A stretch of 64,000 nucleotides of DNA from Salinisphaera hydrothermalis C41B8 (GCF_000732535.1 NZ_APNK01000003.1:1-64000); one strand, 5' to 3'; numbered from the stretch's first letter, positions 26,821-35,542 are shown. Program-made: numbers and translations. Notes: generated by a model from the letters alone, not told the origin.

Positions 26821-28340
26821 GCCCGTCGCTGCAACCCTTGTCCGGCGTCCTGCGCGAGGCGATCGCAACCCATGCCGCGGCCGGGCGCACTGCGCTGCGT
26901 GGCCCGGCCGGCATGCTCGACTACGGCGCGCTCGGCGCGGCGATCGATGCCTATGCCGCCGGCTTTGCCGCGCTCGGCCTGGCACGCGGCGCCTTCGTCG
27001 GCATTGCTGCCGCCAAGACACACGACTGCGTGGCCGCCCTGTTCGGCGCCATGCAGGCCGGGCTTGCGCCGACCATCATGGAGCCCCGAATTACGGTCTC
27101 AGAGCTGGCCGATCGCGCCGAATCGGTCCGCATGGCCGTGATGGCTTTCGCGGACGAGGACTTTCGTGACGAAGCCGAACCCGGACTGATCACGGTCGGC
27201 ACGCGTGCCCTGCACCTGCCCTCGCTGAGGCACGAAACCGCGACGCCGACCGCCATCGAACATCAGACGACGGACCGCGCGCTGTTGTTGTTCACCTCGG
27301 GCAGCACCGGCCGGCCCAAGGGCGTGGTGCTGACCCAGGCCAATCTGCGGGTCAACGCCGATGGCGTCGTGGCGCACACCGGCCTCACGCCGCACGATCG
27401 GCTGCTGCACGTGATGCCGCTCCATCACACCAACGGCATCAACAATCAGCTGATCGCCCCGTTTCTGGCCGGCGCCGAAGTGGTGTTGATTCCGCGCTTT
27501 CGTGCCGACGACATTCTCGATCAGCTGCGCGAATACCGGCCGAGCATCGTGACCGGCGTGCCCACCATGTATTCCCGGGCCCTGCCCCATATCCCGGCGG
27601 GCGAGACTTTCGAGTACCTGCGATTTCTGCGCTGTGGCTCGGCGCCGATCACCCCGGCCCTGCACGAGCAGATCGAGCAGGTCTTCGGCGTGCCGCTGGT
27701 GGTCTCCTACGGGCTGTCGGAATCGACCTGTACGACCACGCTCAACCCGCCGTCCGCCCGTCGGATCGGCTCGATCGGCACCGTCATCCCCGGCCAGACG
27801 TTGAAGCTGTTCCTGCCGGAGACGAACACCGAGGCCGCGCCCGGCACCGAAGGCGAGATCCGTATCACAGGCGCGGCCCTCATGGCCGGTTATATCGGCG
27901 CCGACGTGGACTCGCCGATCGTCGGCGGCTGGCTACGCACCGGTGACCTCGGCCGGATCGACGACGACGGCTATGTGTCCATCACCGGCCGGCTCAAGGA
28001 CGTGATCATCCGCGGCGGGGAAAATCTCTCGCCGGCGCTGATCGAGAACCGGATCGCGGCCCATCCGGCCGTTGCCGAATGCTGCGTGATCGGCGCGCCC
28101 GACGCCGATCTCGGCGAGGTCCCCGTGGCGTTCGTGGTCACTCGCGATGATCAGGCCATCGATACCGAAGCACTCGCCGACCGGGTCGAGGCCGATCTAT
28201 CGCCCGTGTACCGCCCGCGAGCGGTTTATCGAGTCAACGCCCTGCCGCTGAACAAGGTCGGCAAGGTCGATCGCAAAACGCTGCGCCAGCGGCTGGCGCA
28301 CGAGCAAACAGCCCAGGCTGCCGGCTGGGCCGAATCATGA
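26817..28340 (+). CDS. AMP-forming acyl-CoA ligase
   Basis: A 507-residue ANL-superfamily enzyme. The P-loop TSGSTGRPKG is at about residues 160-169, A5 is YGLSESTCTT, the hinge follows TGDLGRIDDDGYVSITGRLKDVIIRGGENLSP, and the C-terminal catalytic Lys lies in LNKVGKVDRKTL. ATG 26817 overlaps the preceding stop (ATGA), although the frame is open earlier. The N-terminal domain is short, as in small-acid (oxalate, malonate, aryl) ligases. It would activate the imported acid of this cluster. The exact substrate is not readable. Confidence 0.88.
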   Translation: MSPSLQPLSGVLREAIATHAAAGRTALRGPAGMLDYGALGAAIDAYAAGFAALGLARGAFVGIAAAKTHDCVAALFGAMQAGLAPTIMEPRITVSELADRAESVRMAVMAFADEDFRDEAEPGLITVGTRALHLPSLRHETATPTAIEHQTTDRALLLFTSGSTGRPKGVVLTQANLRVNADGVVAHTGLTPHDRLLHVMPLHHTNGINNQLIAPFLAGAEVVLIPRFRADDILDQLREYRPSIVTGVPTMYSRALPHIPAGETFEYLRFLRCGSAPITPALHEQIEQVFGVPLVVSYGLSESTCTTTLNPPSARRIGSIGTVIPGQTLKLFLPETNTEAAPGTEGEIRITGAALMAGYIGADVDSPIVGGWLRTGDLGRIDDDGYVSITGRLKDVIIRGGENLSPALIENRIAAHPAVAECCVIGAPDADLGEVPVAFVVTRDDQAIDTEALADRVEADLSPVYRPRAVYRVNALPLNKVGKVDRKTLRQRLAHEQTAQAAGWAES

Positions 28341-28396
28341 TCGCCGTCTCTTTGCCAACCAGGAGCGCCCTGCCCGAACACTGATTTGCGGCCGAC

Positions 28397-28414
28397 CAGC
28401 GCCTATCGGCGCTG
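28397..28414 (+). terminator. Weak hairpin after the acyl-CoA ligase
   Basis: A 7-bp perfect stem CAGCGCC-TATC-GGCGCTG, 57 bases after the ligase stop, with no T tract. It may partly separate the CoA operon from the MFS gene. Confidence 0.35.
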
Positions 28415-28535
28415 CAGCGGTCGCTTTACGAGAGCCTGCCGCCCTTCGATTCGTATTGGCTGGTCCTGCACCGGTCCGGGGTCGGTATGCCCATAACAAG
28501 CGAAAAAACCGTACGAGATACGGAGGAGTACACCC

Positions 28536-29897
28536 ATGTCGAGCACAACCAAGGTATCGACCTCATCGAGGGCCAAGAACGCCGCCCGCGTTCTCACCGG
28601 CAATTTTCTCGAGATGTTCGATTTCATGATCTACGGCTTCTATGCCGGGATCATCGCGGATGTCCTGTTCCCTGCCACCGATCCGGCGTTCGCGCTGCTG
28701 ATGTCCTGGATCACCTTCGGTATCGGCTTTCTGATGCGCCCCCTCGGCGCCCTGGTGCTGGGTGCCTATGCCGACAAGCACGGCCGGCGCGCCGGGCTGC
28801 TGCTGAGCCTTTCGATCATGTCGGTGGGCGTGCTGTCGATCGCCTTCGTGCCGTCGTTCGCCAGCATTGGCTACGCGGCCCCTGTCATCGTGATCATCGG
28901 CCGTCTGCTACAGGGCTTTTCGGCCGGCGCCGAATCGGGCACGGCCTCGGTGTATCTGGCCGAGATCGCGCCGAACAATCACAAGGGCTTTTTCGCCGCG
29001 CTGCAGCCGACCAGCCAGGAAGTTTCGGTGCTGTTGGCCTCGCTGATCGGCGTCGGCCTGTCGCTGACCCTGTCGGACGCCCAGATGCACAGCTGGGGCT
29101 GGCGCGTGCCGTTTCTGATCGGTTCGCTGCTGGTGCCGGTGCTGCTGATCATGCGGCGCTCGATGACCGAGAGCGAGGAGTTCAAACAGCGCCGTCATCA
29201 CCCGAGCCTACGCGAAGTCAGCGCCACGCTGGCCAAGAACTGGCAGCTGATCGGCAACGCCATCATGATGATTCTGCTGACCTCGGTGACCTTTTATCTG
29301 ATCACGTCCTACATCGTCACCTACGGCCACAAGATCCTCGGCCTGACGTCGATGGAAAGCTTCATCGTCACCATCTGCATGGCCACGGCCAATCTTTTCG
29401 TCATGCCCGGCGTGGCCGCGATCTCGGACCGGGTCGGTCGGCTACCGGTGCTGTTGTCGGCCTCGGCGGCGCTCGGCGTCTGTGCCTATCCGACCATGGC
29501 TTGGCTGGTGGCCGATCCGTCGTTCTTCCGGCTGTGGGTCGCGGTGGTCTTCCTCGGCTGCCTGTACGGCTGCTGGCAGGGCACGCTGATGATCTCGCTG
29601 GTGGAAATCATGCCGGCCAAGGTCCGCGCCAGCGGCTGGTCGCTGGCCTACAGCCTGACCTATGCCATCTTCGGCGGCTTCACCCCCGCCTTCGTCACCT
29701 GGCTGATCCAGGTTACCGGCAATCGCGCGATGCCGGGTGTCGCCCTAGCGCTGGCGGCGATCGTCGGCTTCATCGGCACGCTGCTGGCCCGCAAGCGTCT
29801 GGCGGCAGGCCGTCAGCAATGGCTATCGATCGAAACCACCGACAGCCAGCCGGAAGACACCGCCGCCACCGCACCGTCCCAGCGAGGATTCGCCTAG
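28536..29897 (+). CDS. MFS transporter, metabolite:H+ symporter type
   Basis: A 453-residue, 12-helix carrier of the MHS/sugar-transporter branch (citrate, tricarballylate, ketoglutarate importers). The GNFLEMFDFMIYGFYAGII opening, the loop GAYADKHGRRAGLLLS, GRLLQGFSAGAESGTASVYLAEIAP after helix 4, and the second-half RVGRLPVLL are present. GGAGG lies 10 bases before the ATG. It is followed with no gap by the ThDP enzyme (stop at 29895-29897, next ATG at 29898). As the only importer of this cluster it probably takes up the organic acid handled by the upstream CoA genes. Confidence 0.88.
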   Translation: MSSTTKVSTSSRAKNAARVLTGNFLEMFDFMIYGFYAGIIADVLFPATDPAFALLMSWITFGIGFLMRPLGALVLGAYADKHGRRAGLLLSLSIMSVGVLSIAFVPSFASIGYAAPVIVIIGRLLQGFSAGAESGTASVYLAEIAPNNHKGFFAALQPTSQEVSVLLASLIGVGLSLTLSDAQMHSWGWRVPFLIGSLLVPVLLIMRRSMTESEEFKQRRHHPSLREVSATLAKNWQLIGNAIMMILLTSVTFYLITSYIVTYGHKILGLTSMESFIVTICMATANLFVMPGVAAISDRVGRLPVLLSASAALGVCAYPTMAWLVADPSFFRLWVAVVFLGCLYGCWQGTLMISLVEIMPAKVRASGWSLAYSLTYAIFGGFTPAFVTWLIQVTGNRAMPGVALALAAIVGFIGTLLARKRLAAGRQQWLSIETTDSQPEDTAATAPSQRGFA

Positions 29898-31583
29898 ATG
29901 CACGCACCCAACCCGGCAGCCCCGACCGTTCCTGCCCCCGGCAGGGCGGTCGAGGGCACCACCGCCGACATTCTGGTCGAGACGCTGCATCGGCGCGGCG
30001 TCGATACGATCTTCGCCCTGCCCGGCATCCAGAACGATCCATTGTTCGATGCGCTGTATCACGCCGCCGATCGGGTGCGTACGATCAACCCGCGCCACGA
30101 ACAGGCCACGGCCTATATGGCGACCGGTTATGGCATGGCCACCGGCCGGCCGGGCGTCTGCGCGGTCGTCCCCGGGCCGGGCCTGCTGAATACCACCGGC
30201 GCACTGGCCACCGCCTGGGCGTGCTCGGCCCCGGTCATCGCGCTGGCGGGCCAGATTCCGCAACGCATGATCGGGCGCGGCGTGGGCATGCTGCATGAAA
30301 TCCACGATCAGCTCGGCGTACTGCGTCATGTTACGAAATCCGCCGAGCGCATCGCCCACCCGGGCCAGGCCGGCACGCTCACGGCGCGCGCATTCGATAT
30401 CGCAAACACCGCGCCCTGCCGGCCGGTGGGGCTGGAATGCGCGCTCGATGTCTGGGGCCGTACCGGCCGGGCTACCATCCCGGACAGCGAACCGGGCCGC
30501 GCAGCGGCCGATCTGGCCGATCTGGCCGGACTGGAACAGGCGGCCAAACTGCTGGCCCGTGCCGAACGCCCGTTGATCGTGGTTGGCGGCGGCGCCCAGG
30601 GCGCGGCGGAACCGTTCCGGCGACTGGCCGCCGCACTGGGGGCGCCGGTCACGGCCAACCGCATGGGCCGCGGCGTGCTCGCCAGCGACGATCCGCTGTG
30701 CGTCGATCCGGTGGCCGGGCATAGGCTCTGGGGCGAAGCCGACGTGGTGCTCGCAATCGGCACCCGGCTGCAGCTCCAGCTGATGGACTGGGGTCTCGAC
30801 GAACGCCTCAAGATCATTCGCATCGAGGCCGATCCCGAAGCGCTCGATCGCTTGAGCCCGCCGACTGTCAGGCTGGTGGGCAATGCGGCCGAGGTCGTGG
30901 CCGATCTGCTCGATCAACTGCCGCCTGGCATGGCGCCGAGGGCGCTCGGCGACTGGATCGAACCGGCCCGACGTGCCGCGGCCCAGGCGCTGTCGGCGCT
31001 CGAACCGCAGATCGGCTGGCTTGATGCCATTCGCGACGTGCTGCCGCGGAACGGCATCTTTGTCGACGAACTCACCCAGCTTGGCTATGCCAGCCGGGCC
31101 GTATTCCCGGTCTATGAACCGCGCAGTTTTCTATCGCCGGGCTATCAGGGCACGCTCGGTTGGGGCTTTCCCAGTGCACTCGGCGCCCAGGTCGCCTGCC
31201 CGGACCGCAAGGTGCTCTCGATCAACGGCGACGGCGGGTTTCTCTACAACATCGCCGAACTGGCCACCGCGGCCCAGCACCGGATTCCGCTAGTAGCGAT
31301 CGTGGTCAACGACCGCGCCTATGGCAACGTGGCCCGTATCCAGGACCAGAAATTCGGCGGCCGCCGCATCGCCAGCGCCCTGAATTCGCCGGACTTCGTC
31401 GGCGTGGCCGAAAACTTCGGCGTCCGCGGTATGCACGCGAATACGCCGGATGCATTGCGAGCCTGCCTCGAAGAAGCCTTTGCGCTCGACGCCCCGGTGC
31501 TCATCGAAGTCGAGGCCGGGCCCATGCCGGACCCCTGGGCGCTGCTGCGCTTTTCGCCCTCGCGCGGGCGCAAGGTGAGCTGA
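29898..31583 (+). CDS. Thiamine-diphosphate-dependent enzyme (acetolactate synthase / 2-hydroxyacyl-CoA lyase superfamily)
   Basis: 561 residues with the three ThDP-enzyme domains: Pyr domain with the activating Glu in PRHEQATAYMATGYG, a central domain (RAERPLIVVGGGAQGAAEPF), and the PP domain with GDGGFLYN...NDRAYGN as the ThDP/Mg motif. It lacks recognisable features that would fix it as acetolactate synthase, oxalyl-CoA decarboxylase or 2-hydroxyacyl-CoA lyase. With a CaiB transferase and a short acyl-CoA ligase upstream, an acyl-CoA decarboxylase or lyase is possible, but a 2-keto acid decarboxylase is equally so. It directly abuts the MFS gene and closes the cluster. Confidence 0.8.
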   Translation: MHAPNPAAPTVPAPGRAVEGTTADILVETLHRRGVDTIFALPGIQNDPLFDALYHAADRVRTINPRHEQATAYMATGYGMATGRPGVCAVVPGPGLLNTTGALATAWACSAPVIALAGQIPQRMIGRGVGMLHEIHDQLGVLRHVTKSAERIAHPGQAGTLTARAFDIANTAPCRPVGLECALDVWGRTGRATIPDSEPGRAAADLADLAGLEQAAKLLARAERPLIVVGGGAQGAAEPFRRLAAALGAPVTANRMGRGVLASDDPLCVDPVAGHRLWGEADVVLAIGTRLQLQLMDWGLDERLKIIRIEADPEALDRLSPPTVRLVGNAAEVVADLLDQLPPGMAPRALGDWIEPARRAAAQALSALEPQIGWLDAIRDVLPRNGIFVDELTQLGYASRAVFPVYEPRSFLSPGYQGTLGWGFPSALGAQVACPDRKVLSINGDGGFLYNIAELATAAQHRIPLVAIVVNDRAYGNVARIQDQKFGGRRIASALNSPDFVGVAENFGVRGMHANTPDALRACLEEAFALDAPVLIEVEAGPMPDPWALLRFSPSRGRKVS

Positions 31584-31591
31584 GGGTGGGG

Positions 31592-32005
31592 TCAGCCGCC
31601 GGGCACACCGCCCGGCGGCTCGTCGTAGGGATAGCACGGCGTCGCCGCGTCGAGCTGATAATAATCGCCGGCCTCCGCACAGTAGATATGACCGATGGTG
31701 GCCTGCCCGGTGAGCGCGTCGAAAGCGCCCGGCGCGATCTCGATATGATCGGCGCCGGCTTCGTCGAAACAGAGACTCGCCCCACAAACCCGGCAGAAAC
31801 GCCGCATGACACCCGGCGACGACGACCAGCCGGCGAGCGTGGCCAAGGCCGTCCATTCGAATCGTTCGCGCGGGATTTCCATTGCAGCCCAGTAATAACC
31901 GGACCAGCGGCGACAGCTCTCACAGTGGCAGGCGATCACCGGCGCCAGCGCGCCGTGAACGACAAACCGCACACCGCCGCAGGCACAACCGCCGGTATGC
32001 GTCAC
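31592..32005 (-). CDS. GFA/CENP-V family zinc protein (copy 1)
   Basis: 137 residues with the full cysteine set of the glutathione-dependent formaldehyde-activating family: GGCACGGVRF, CHCESCRR and FCRVCGASL. The fold binds structural and probably catalytic zinc. The family function is not established beyond binding of small thiol adducts. It overlaps its paralogue by 4 bases (ATGA). Confidence 0.88.
   Translation of the reverse strand: MTHTGGCACGGVRFVVHGALAPVIACHCESCRRWSGYYWAAMEIPRERFEWTALATLAGWSSSPGVMRRFCRVCGASLCFDEAGADHIEIAPGAFDALTGQATIGHIYCAEAGDYYQLDAATPCYPYDEPPGGVPGG
31594..31620. terminator. Convergent terminator hairpin inside the 3' end of the GFA gene
   Basis: A perfect 11-bp stem (AGCCGCCGGGC / GCCCGGCGGCT) with loop ACACC, 10 bases after the ThDP gene stop. 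It lies within the last codons of the opposing GFA gene, where it encodes the PPGGVPGG tail, so the coding end doubles as a bidirectional terminator. Confidence 0.6.
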
Positions 32006-32409
32006 GAGTCCATCTCCGGACCGAGCTTCTGTGGGAGCGATGGATCGAGATCATAGTAGTCGCCGGCCTCAGCGACGCAGATATGCGCCGCGGTCGCCAG
32101 CCCCGTCGGCGATTCAAGCGCACCGGGCGCGATCGAGATGCGATCCACGTCGTGGCGACGATAGAACAGACTCGAGCCGCACTGAGAACAAAAGCCACGC
32201 TCGGCGAGATCCGAAGACGCCCACCATGTCAGCGTTTCGCCCGCCTCGATCGAAAGCGCTTCCCGCGAGACGTGAGTCGCGCCCCAGAAATAACCGGACC
32301 AGCGCCGGCAGGTCTGGCAGTGGCAGGCAACGACATCGGTCAGATCGGCATGGACCCGGAAGCGCACCGCGCCACAAGCACAGCGTCCGCGATGTTCATG
32401 CGCACGCAT
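32002..32409 (-). CDS. GFA/CENP-V family zinc protein (copy 2)
   Basis: 135 residues, a clear paralogue of the next gene with the same cysteine pattern (GRCACGAVRF, CHCQTCRR, FCSQCGSSL) and a shared body (RWSGYxW, IAPGALESPTG, EAGDYYDLD). The two form a tandem duplication in one operon with the LysE gene, which ends 4 bases downstream of this start. One may have been kept for a different substrate. Confidence 0.88.
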   Translation of the reverse strand: MRAHEHRGRCACGAVRFRVHADLTDVVACHCQTCRRWSGYFWGATHVSREALSIEAGETLTWWASSDLAERGFCSQCGSSLFYRRHDVDRISIAPGALESPTGLATAAHICVAEAGDYYDLDPSLPQKLGPEMDS

Positions 32410-32412
32410 CGA

Positions 32413-33057
32413 TCAGCGTTGCGCGAGCGCGAGCCGCGCGCCTAGGCCGATGAAGATCGCACCGACGCCACGCTCGGCCCAGGCCGCCAGCCGGCGACGG
32501 CCACGCAACAAACGCATGAGCCGATCGCCGACCAGAATCAGGGCCGGTTCGATCAGGCCGGCGACCACGAACAGCAACAGCCCGTGCAGGGCGAGCTGGG
32601 CCGTGACCGGACCAGCGCCCGGCACGACGAATTGCGGGATAAAGGCCAGAAAGAACAGCGCGACCTTGGGATTGAGCAGGTCGACGAGAATCCCCTGCCG
32701 GTAGGCCGCCCAGCGGCTCGGCGCGACCGGCACGCTCGGGGCTTCCGACGTGTCATTGCCCCGCTGGGCCGAGATGAGCGCCTGAATACCGAGCCAGACC
32801 AGATACGCCGCGCCCATCCATTTGATGACCGAAAACGCCATCGCCGAGCGCGCGAGAATCGCGGCCAGCCCGAGCACGGTGGCCGCCACGTGTACGAGCG
32901 CGCCGGTCCACACCCCGAACATGGCGGCAAAACCATGCCCGCGACCATGCCGGGCCGTCTTCGTGGCGATGAACAACAGATCGGGCCCGGGCACGATTTC
33001 GAGCGCGAACGCCGCGCCGAAGAAGGTGAGCCAATGGGCCCAGGAATAATCGAACAT
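32413..33057 (-). CDS. LysE/RhtB-family amino-acid exporter
   Basis: 214 residues, six membrane segments, with the family opening FALEIVPGPDLLFIATKTARHGRGHGFAAMFGVWTGAL and LLNPKVALFFLAFIPQFV in the middle. Such proteins export amino acids or their derivatives. It is close to the HhH protein gene upstream (4-base gap) and the GFA genes downstream, so a minus-strand operon 33697 to 31592 is likely. Confidence 0.88.
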   Translation of the reverse strand: MFDYSWAHWLTFFGAAFALEIVPGPDLLFIATKTARHGRGHGFAAMFGVWTGALVHVAATVLGLAAILARSAMAFSVIKWMGAAYLVWLGIQALISAQRGNDTSEAPSVPVAPSRWAAYRQGILVDLLNPKVALFFLAFIPQFVVPGAGPVTAQLALHGLLLFVVAGLIEPALILVGDRLMRLLRGRRRLAAWAERGVGAIFIGLGARLALAQR

Positions 33058-33061
33058 GAGA

Positions 33062-33697
33062 TCAGTCCCGGAAGCGATCGATATCGTGGGCGAGTTTAAC
33101 CCGGACCAGCGCCGCGACCAGCCGCGGGAAGTCGGCCCGCCCGCTCAGTCGGGCGAGCTTCGCCGCATCGGTCGGCAGACCGAGCTTCTCGGCCGTGGAC
33201 AGACTCGCCTTGTCGGCAAACGGATAGAACTCGCCCCAGACCGCCTGCACCTCGCGCAGGAATATTGCCGCGCCGGTATCGCCGATGCCCTTGAAGCGCT
33301 TGAGCGCACGAATCGCGGCGTCGGGATCGCCGTTCGCCTCGGCACGCAGCTGGCGCAGGTCGCCGTCGTAAGCGTCCAGCAGATGATGGTTGAAATCCAT
33401 GATCTGGGTGGCGGTCTTTTCATCCACCCGGGCATAGCCGGCGCCGTTCAAGACCTTCACGCGCTCCGGCCAGGTACTCGCCGCCAGCTTCTTCGGCGTG
33501 GTCCAGCCGGCATCGGCCATCGCCCGCGCCGCACGCATGGCGATCTCGGCTTGGACCGGCGCACTGGTCAGCAGCGCCAGACACAGCAGCCGGAACAACG
33601 GCGACGGCGTGTTGCGCGACAGATCCACGCCCAGTTCGGCGGCAAAAGTCCGGCCGTACTCGGCCAGCAGCGCGTCGATGCGTTCGGTCTGTTTCAT
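33062..33697 (-). CDS. HhH-GPD-like (endonuclease III fold) protein, function unknown
   Basis: 211 residues. It has a helix-hairpin-helix segment RFKGIGDTGAAIFLREVQ (about residues 140-158) and an all-helical N-terminal part (SPLFRLLCLALLTSAPVQAEIAMRAARAM) as in endonuclease III-like glycosylases. The Lys of bifunctional glycosylases and the Fe-S cysteines are not evident, so it may be a non-catalytic or divergent member. GGAGG lies 7 bases before the ATG at 33697, which is preferred over the GTG at 33700. Confidence 0.68.
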   Translation of the reverse strand: MKQTERIDALLAEYGRTFAAELGVDLSRNTPSPLFRLLCLALLTSAPVQAEIAMRAARAMADAGWTTPKKLAASTWPERVKVLNGAGYARVDEKTATQIMDFNHHLLDAYDGDLRQLRAEANGDPDAAIRALKRFKGIGDTGAAIFLREVQAVWGEFYPFADKASLSTAEKLGLPTDAAKLARLSGRADFPRLVAALVRVKLAHDIDRFRD

Positions 33698-33722
33698 CAC
33701 TCGACCTCCGGCGATGCGGGTC

Positions 33723-34916
33723 TTACGACGCGGGCACCAGCGCGCTCACGCGGCGTGTCGCCACGTAGAGGGCCGCGGTCACCGCGAACGAGGGCAAGGT
33801 GGCGCCGATGGGCGTGTCCAGCGCTAGAAACCCGTAGTAGCTCGCCACCCCGATCGCCCAGACGCCGAGCGCCGGCCAAGCGAATACGCCCGGCTCGTCA
33901 CGCCGCTCACCCAGCAGGAAATAACGCGCCAGCACCACGGCATACAGCGGCGAGAACAGCGCGCCGATGGTGTAGAGAAAACTCTCGTAGGCGGCGATCG
34001 GCACCGCGAGCGCGACGATCGTGCCGATCGCCGTCATCAACAGCGCGAGCCACCGGGGCGCGCCGCCGCCCGCGACATGATGCGCACTCACGCCGGCCGA
34101 GTAGGTATCCATGAACGTGGTGGTCACGGTCGACAACAGGATCACCGCGAGCGCGGCCAGTACCGCCGGCACGCCTCCGACCAGCGCGGCCAGGTCCAAG
34201 CCGCCAAAGTGCAGCGCCATCAGCAGTCCGATCGCGTACATCCAGGCGCTGCCGATGCCGTAGCCGAGCCAGGTGAACACCGCGGCCGCGCCACCACGGC
34301 GGGCATGGCGGTTGTAGTCCGCCACCAGCGGCAACCAGGACAACGGCATGACCACCACCAGCTCCAGCGCGGCGCCAAAGCGCATCGCCCCGGAGCCGGC
34401 GGGCGCCGCCAGCGGCGCGTCGACGAAGAACAGCCGCACGAAGACGACCAGCAACAACGCCAGCAACAACGTCACTGCGATCGTGTTGAGCCGGCCAATG
34501 CCGGCGCGCGCAAACAATGACCACGCCGCCACCAGCACGCCGAACACGCCGATCCACAGCCAGACCGGCCCAACGTCCGCCAGATGGGTGGCCAGGCCGG
34601 CAAACTGACGGGCGCCGGTGGCGAGCATGATGGCGGTCCAGCCGATCAGCTGCACGACGTTGAGCGCGGCGAACAAGCGACGTCCGGCCGAGCCGAACGC
34701 GGCGCCGGCCGTGCCCATGGCGCTTTGTTTCTCGCGGCTGCCGATCAACCCGGCGAATACAAGCAGCGTGGTGCCGATGACATGCCCGAGCACGATGGCG
34801 ATCAGGCCATGCACCCAACCGAGCGGCGCGAGCAGCGTGCCGGCCAGCATCTCCGACAACGATACGGCCGCGCCGAACCACAGCAGAAAGAACGGAGCAT
34901 CGGACGACAAGCGCAT
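33723..34916 (-). CDS. CytX-like NCS1 permease (putative hydroxymethylpyrimidine transporter)
   Basis: 397 residues with about 12 membrane helices. The opening FLLWFGAAVSLSEMLAGTLLAPLGW and the motifs IVLGHVIGTTLLVFAGLIG, LNVVQLIGWTAIMLATGA and PLSWLPLVADYNRHAR match the CytX branch of the NCS1 nucleobase/thiamine-precursor transporters. ATG 34916 gives the usual short N-terminus, although the frame is open to 34973. No thiamine riboswitch is visible in the 53-base gap upstream. It sits behind an HTH-cupin regulator, so another ligand, such as a purine or polyamine-like compound, is possible. Confidence 0.78.
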   Translation of the reverse strand: MRLSSDAPFFLLWFGAAVSLSEMLAGTLLAPLGWVHGLIAIVLGHVIGTTLLVFAGLIGSREKQSAMGTAGAAFGSAGRRLFAALNVVQLIGWTAIMLATGARQFAGLATHLADVGPVWLWIGVFGVLVAAWSLFARAGIGRLNTIAVTLLLALLLVVFVRLFFVDAPLAAPAGSGAMRFGAALELVVVMPLSWLPLVADYNRHARRGGAAAVFTWLGYGIGSAWMYAIGLLMALHFGGLDLAALVGGVPAVLAALAVILLSTVTTTFMDTYSAGVSAHHVAGGGAPRWLALLMTAIGTIVALAVPIAAYESFLYTIGALFSPLYAVVLARYFLLGERRDEPGVFAWPALGVWAIGVASYYGFLALDTPIGATLPSFAVTAALYVATRRVSALVPAS

Positions 34917-34969
34917 GGGCAATCCTGGCGATGGTGCAGCGCGCGCGACGACGGGCACGCGCCGGTGAA

Positions 34970-35542
34970 TCAATAGACGACGTTGCGCACGAAGCGCAGC
35001 AGCACGTCGCCCTCGTTGGCATAGCGATGCGGTCGGTCGCTTGGAAAGACCGAGAAATCGCCGGCGGCGATGGTAAAGCGTTCCTCTCCGAGCGTGACCG
35101 TGAGTTCACCTGCCAGCACGACGATCATGTTCGCCCAACCGACCGGATCGGCATCCGACTCATAGACCTCCCCTGGCGCGATCGACCAGGACCACAGCTC
35201 GACCTGCTCGCGCGCGGCCTTGCTCGCCAGCAGCCGAGCCTGGCTGTCGGCGCTCGAGCCGGCCCAGGCCACTTCGTCGATGCGCGCGGCGTCCTCGGTT
35301 TCCGGCGGCGCGACCAACGCATAGAACGCCACCCCAAGCGCTGCGGCCAGCCGGTCGAGCGTATTCAGGCTGACGTTCACGTCGCCTTTTTCGATGTTCA
35401 CCAGCATACGCCGGCTCACGTCGGCGGCCTCGGCGAGTGCGGCCTGGCTGAGGCCGGCACCCGCGCGCAGGCGCCGTACGTTGGCGGCCACATGCACCAG
35501 CACATCGGGGCGCGCATCGGATCTGTGCAATATATTGCTCAT
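34970..35542 (-). CDS. XRE-family regulator with C-terminal cupin domain
   Basis: 190 residues. The N-terminal HTH is at about residues 18-70 (VRRLRAGAGLSQAALAEAADVSRRMLVNIEKGDVNVSLNTLDRLA), followed by a cupin barrel (GWANMIVVLAGELTVTLGEERFTIAAGDFSVFPSDRPHRYAN). ATG 35542 starts at MSNILH; upstream ATGs in frame are possible. It is divergent from rhtA and 53 bases upstream of the CytX-like gene, so it may control either or both. HTH-cupin proteins usually sense a small metabolite with the cupin. Confidence 0.85.
   Translation of the reverse strand: MSNILHRSDARPDVLVHVAANVRRLRAGAGLSQAALAEAADVSRRMLVNIEKGDVNVSLNTLDRLAAALGVAFYALVAPPETEDAARIDEVAWAGSSADSQARLLASKAAREQVELWSWSIAPGEVYESDADPVGWANMIVVLAGELTVTLGEERFTIAAGDFSVFPSDRPHRYANEGDVLLRFVRNVVY

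Noticed and set aside
28487-30298. A 603-codon open frame overlapping the MFS and ThDP genes
   Set aside because: It is a low-complexity, Arg/His/Gly/Pro-rich frame shadowing two clear genes on the same strand.
34917-34969. TPP riboswitch before the CytX-like gene
   Set aside because: The gap is only 53 bases and lacks the conserved CTGAGA-type thi-box core.
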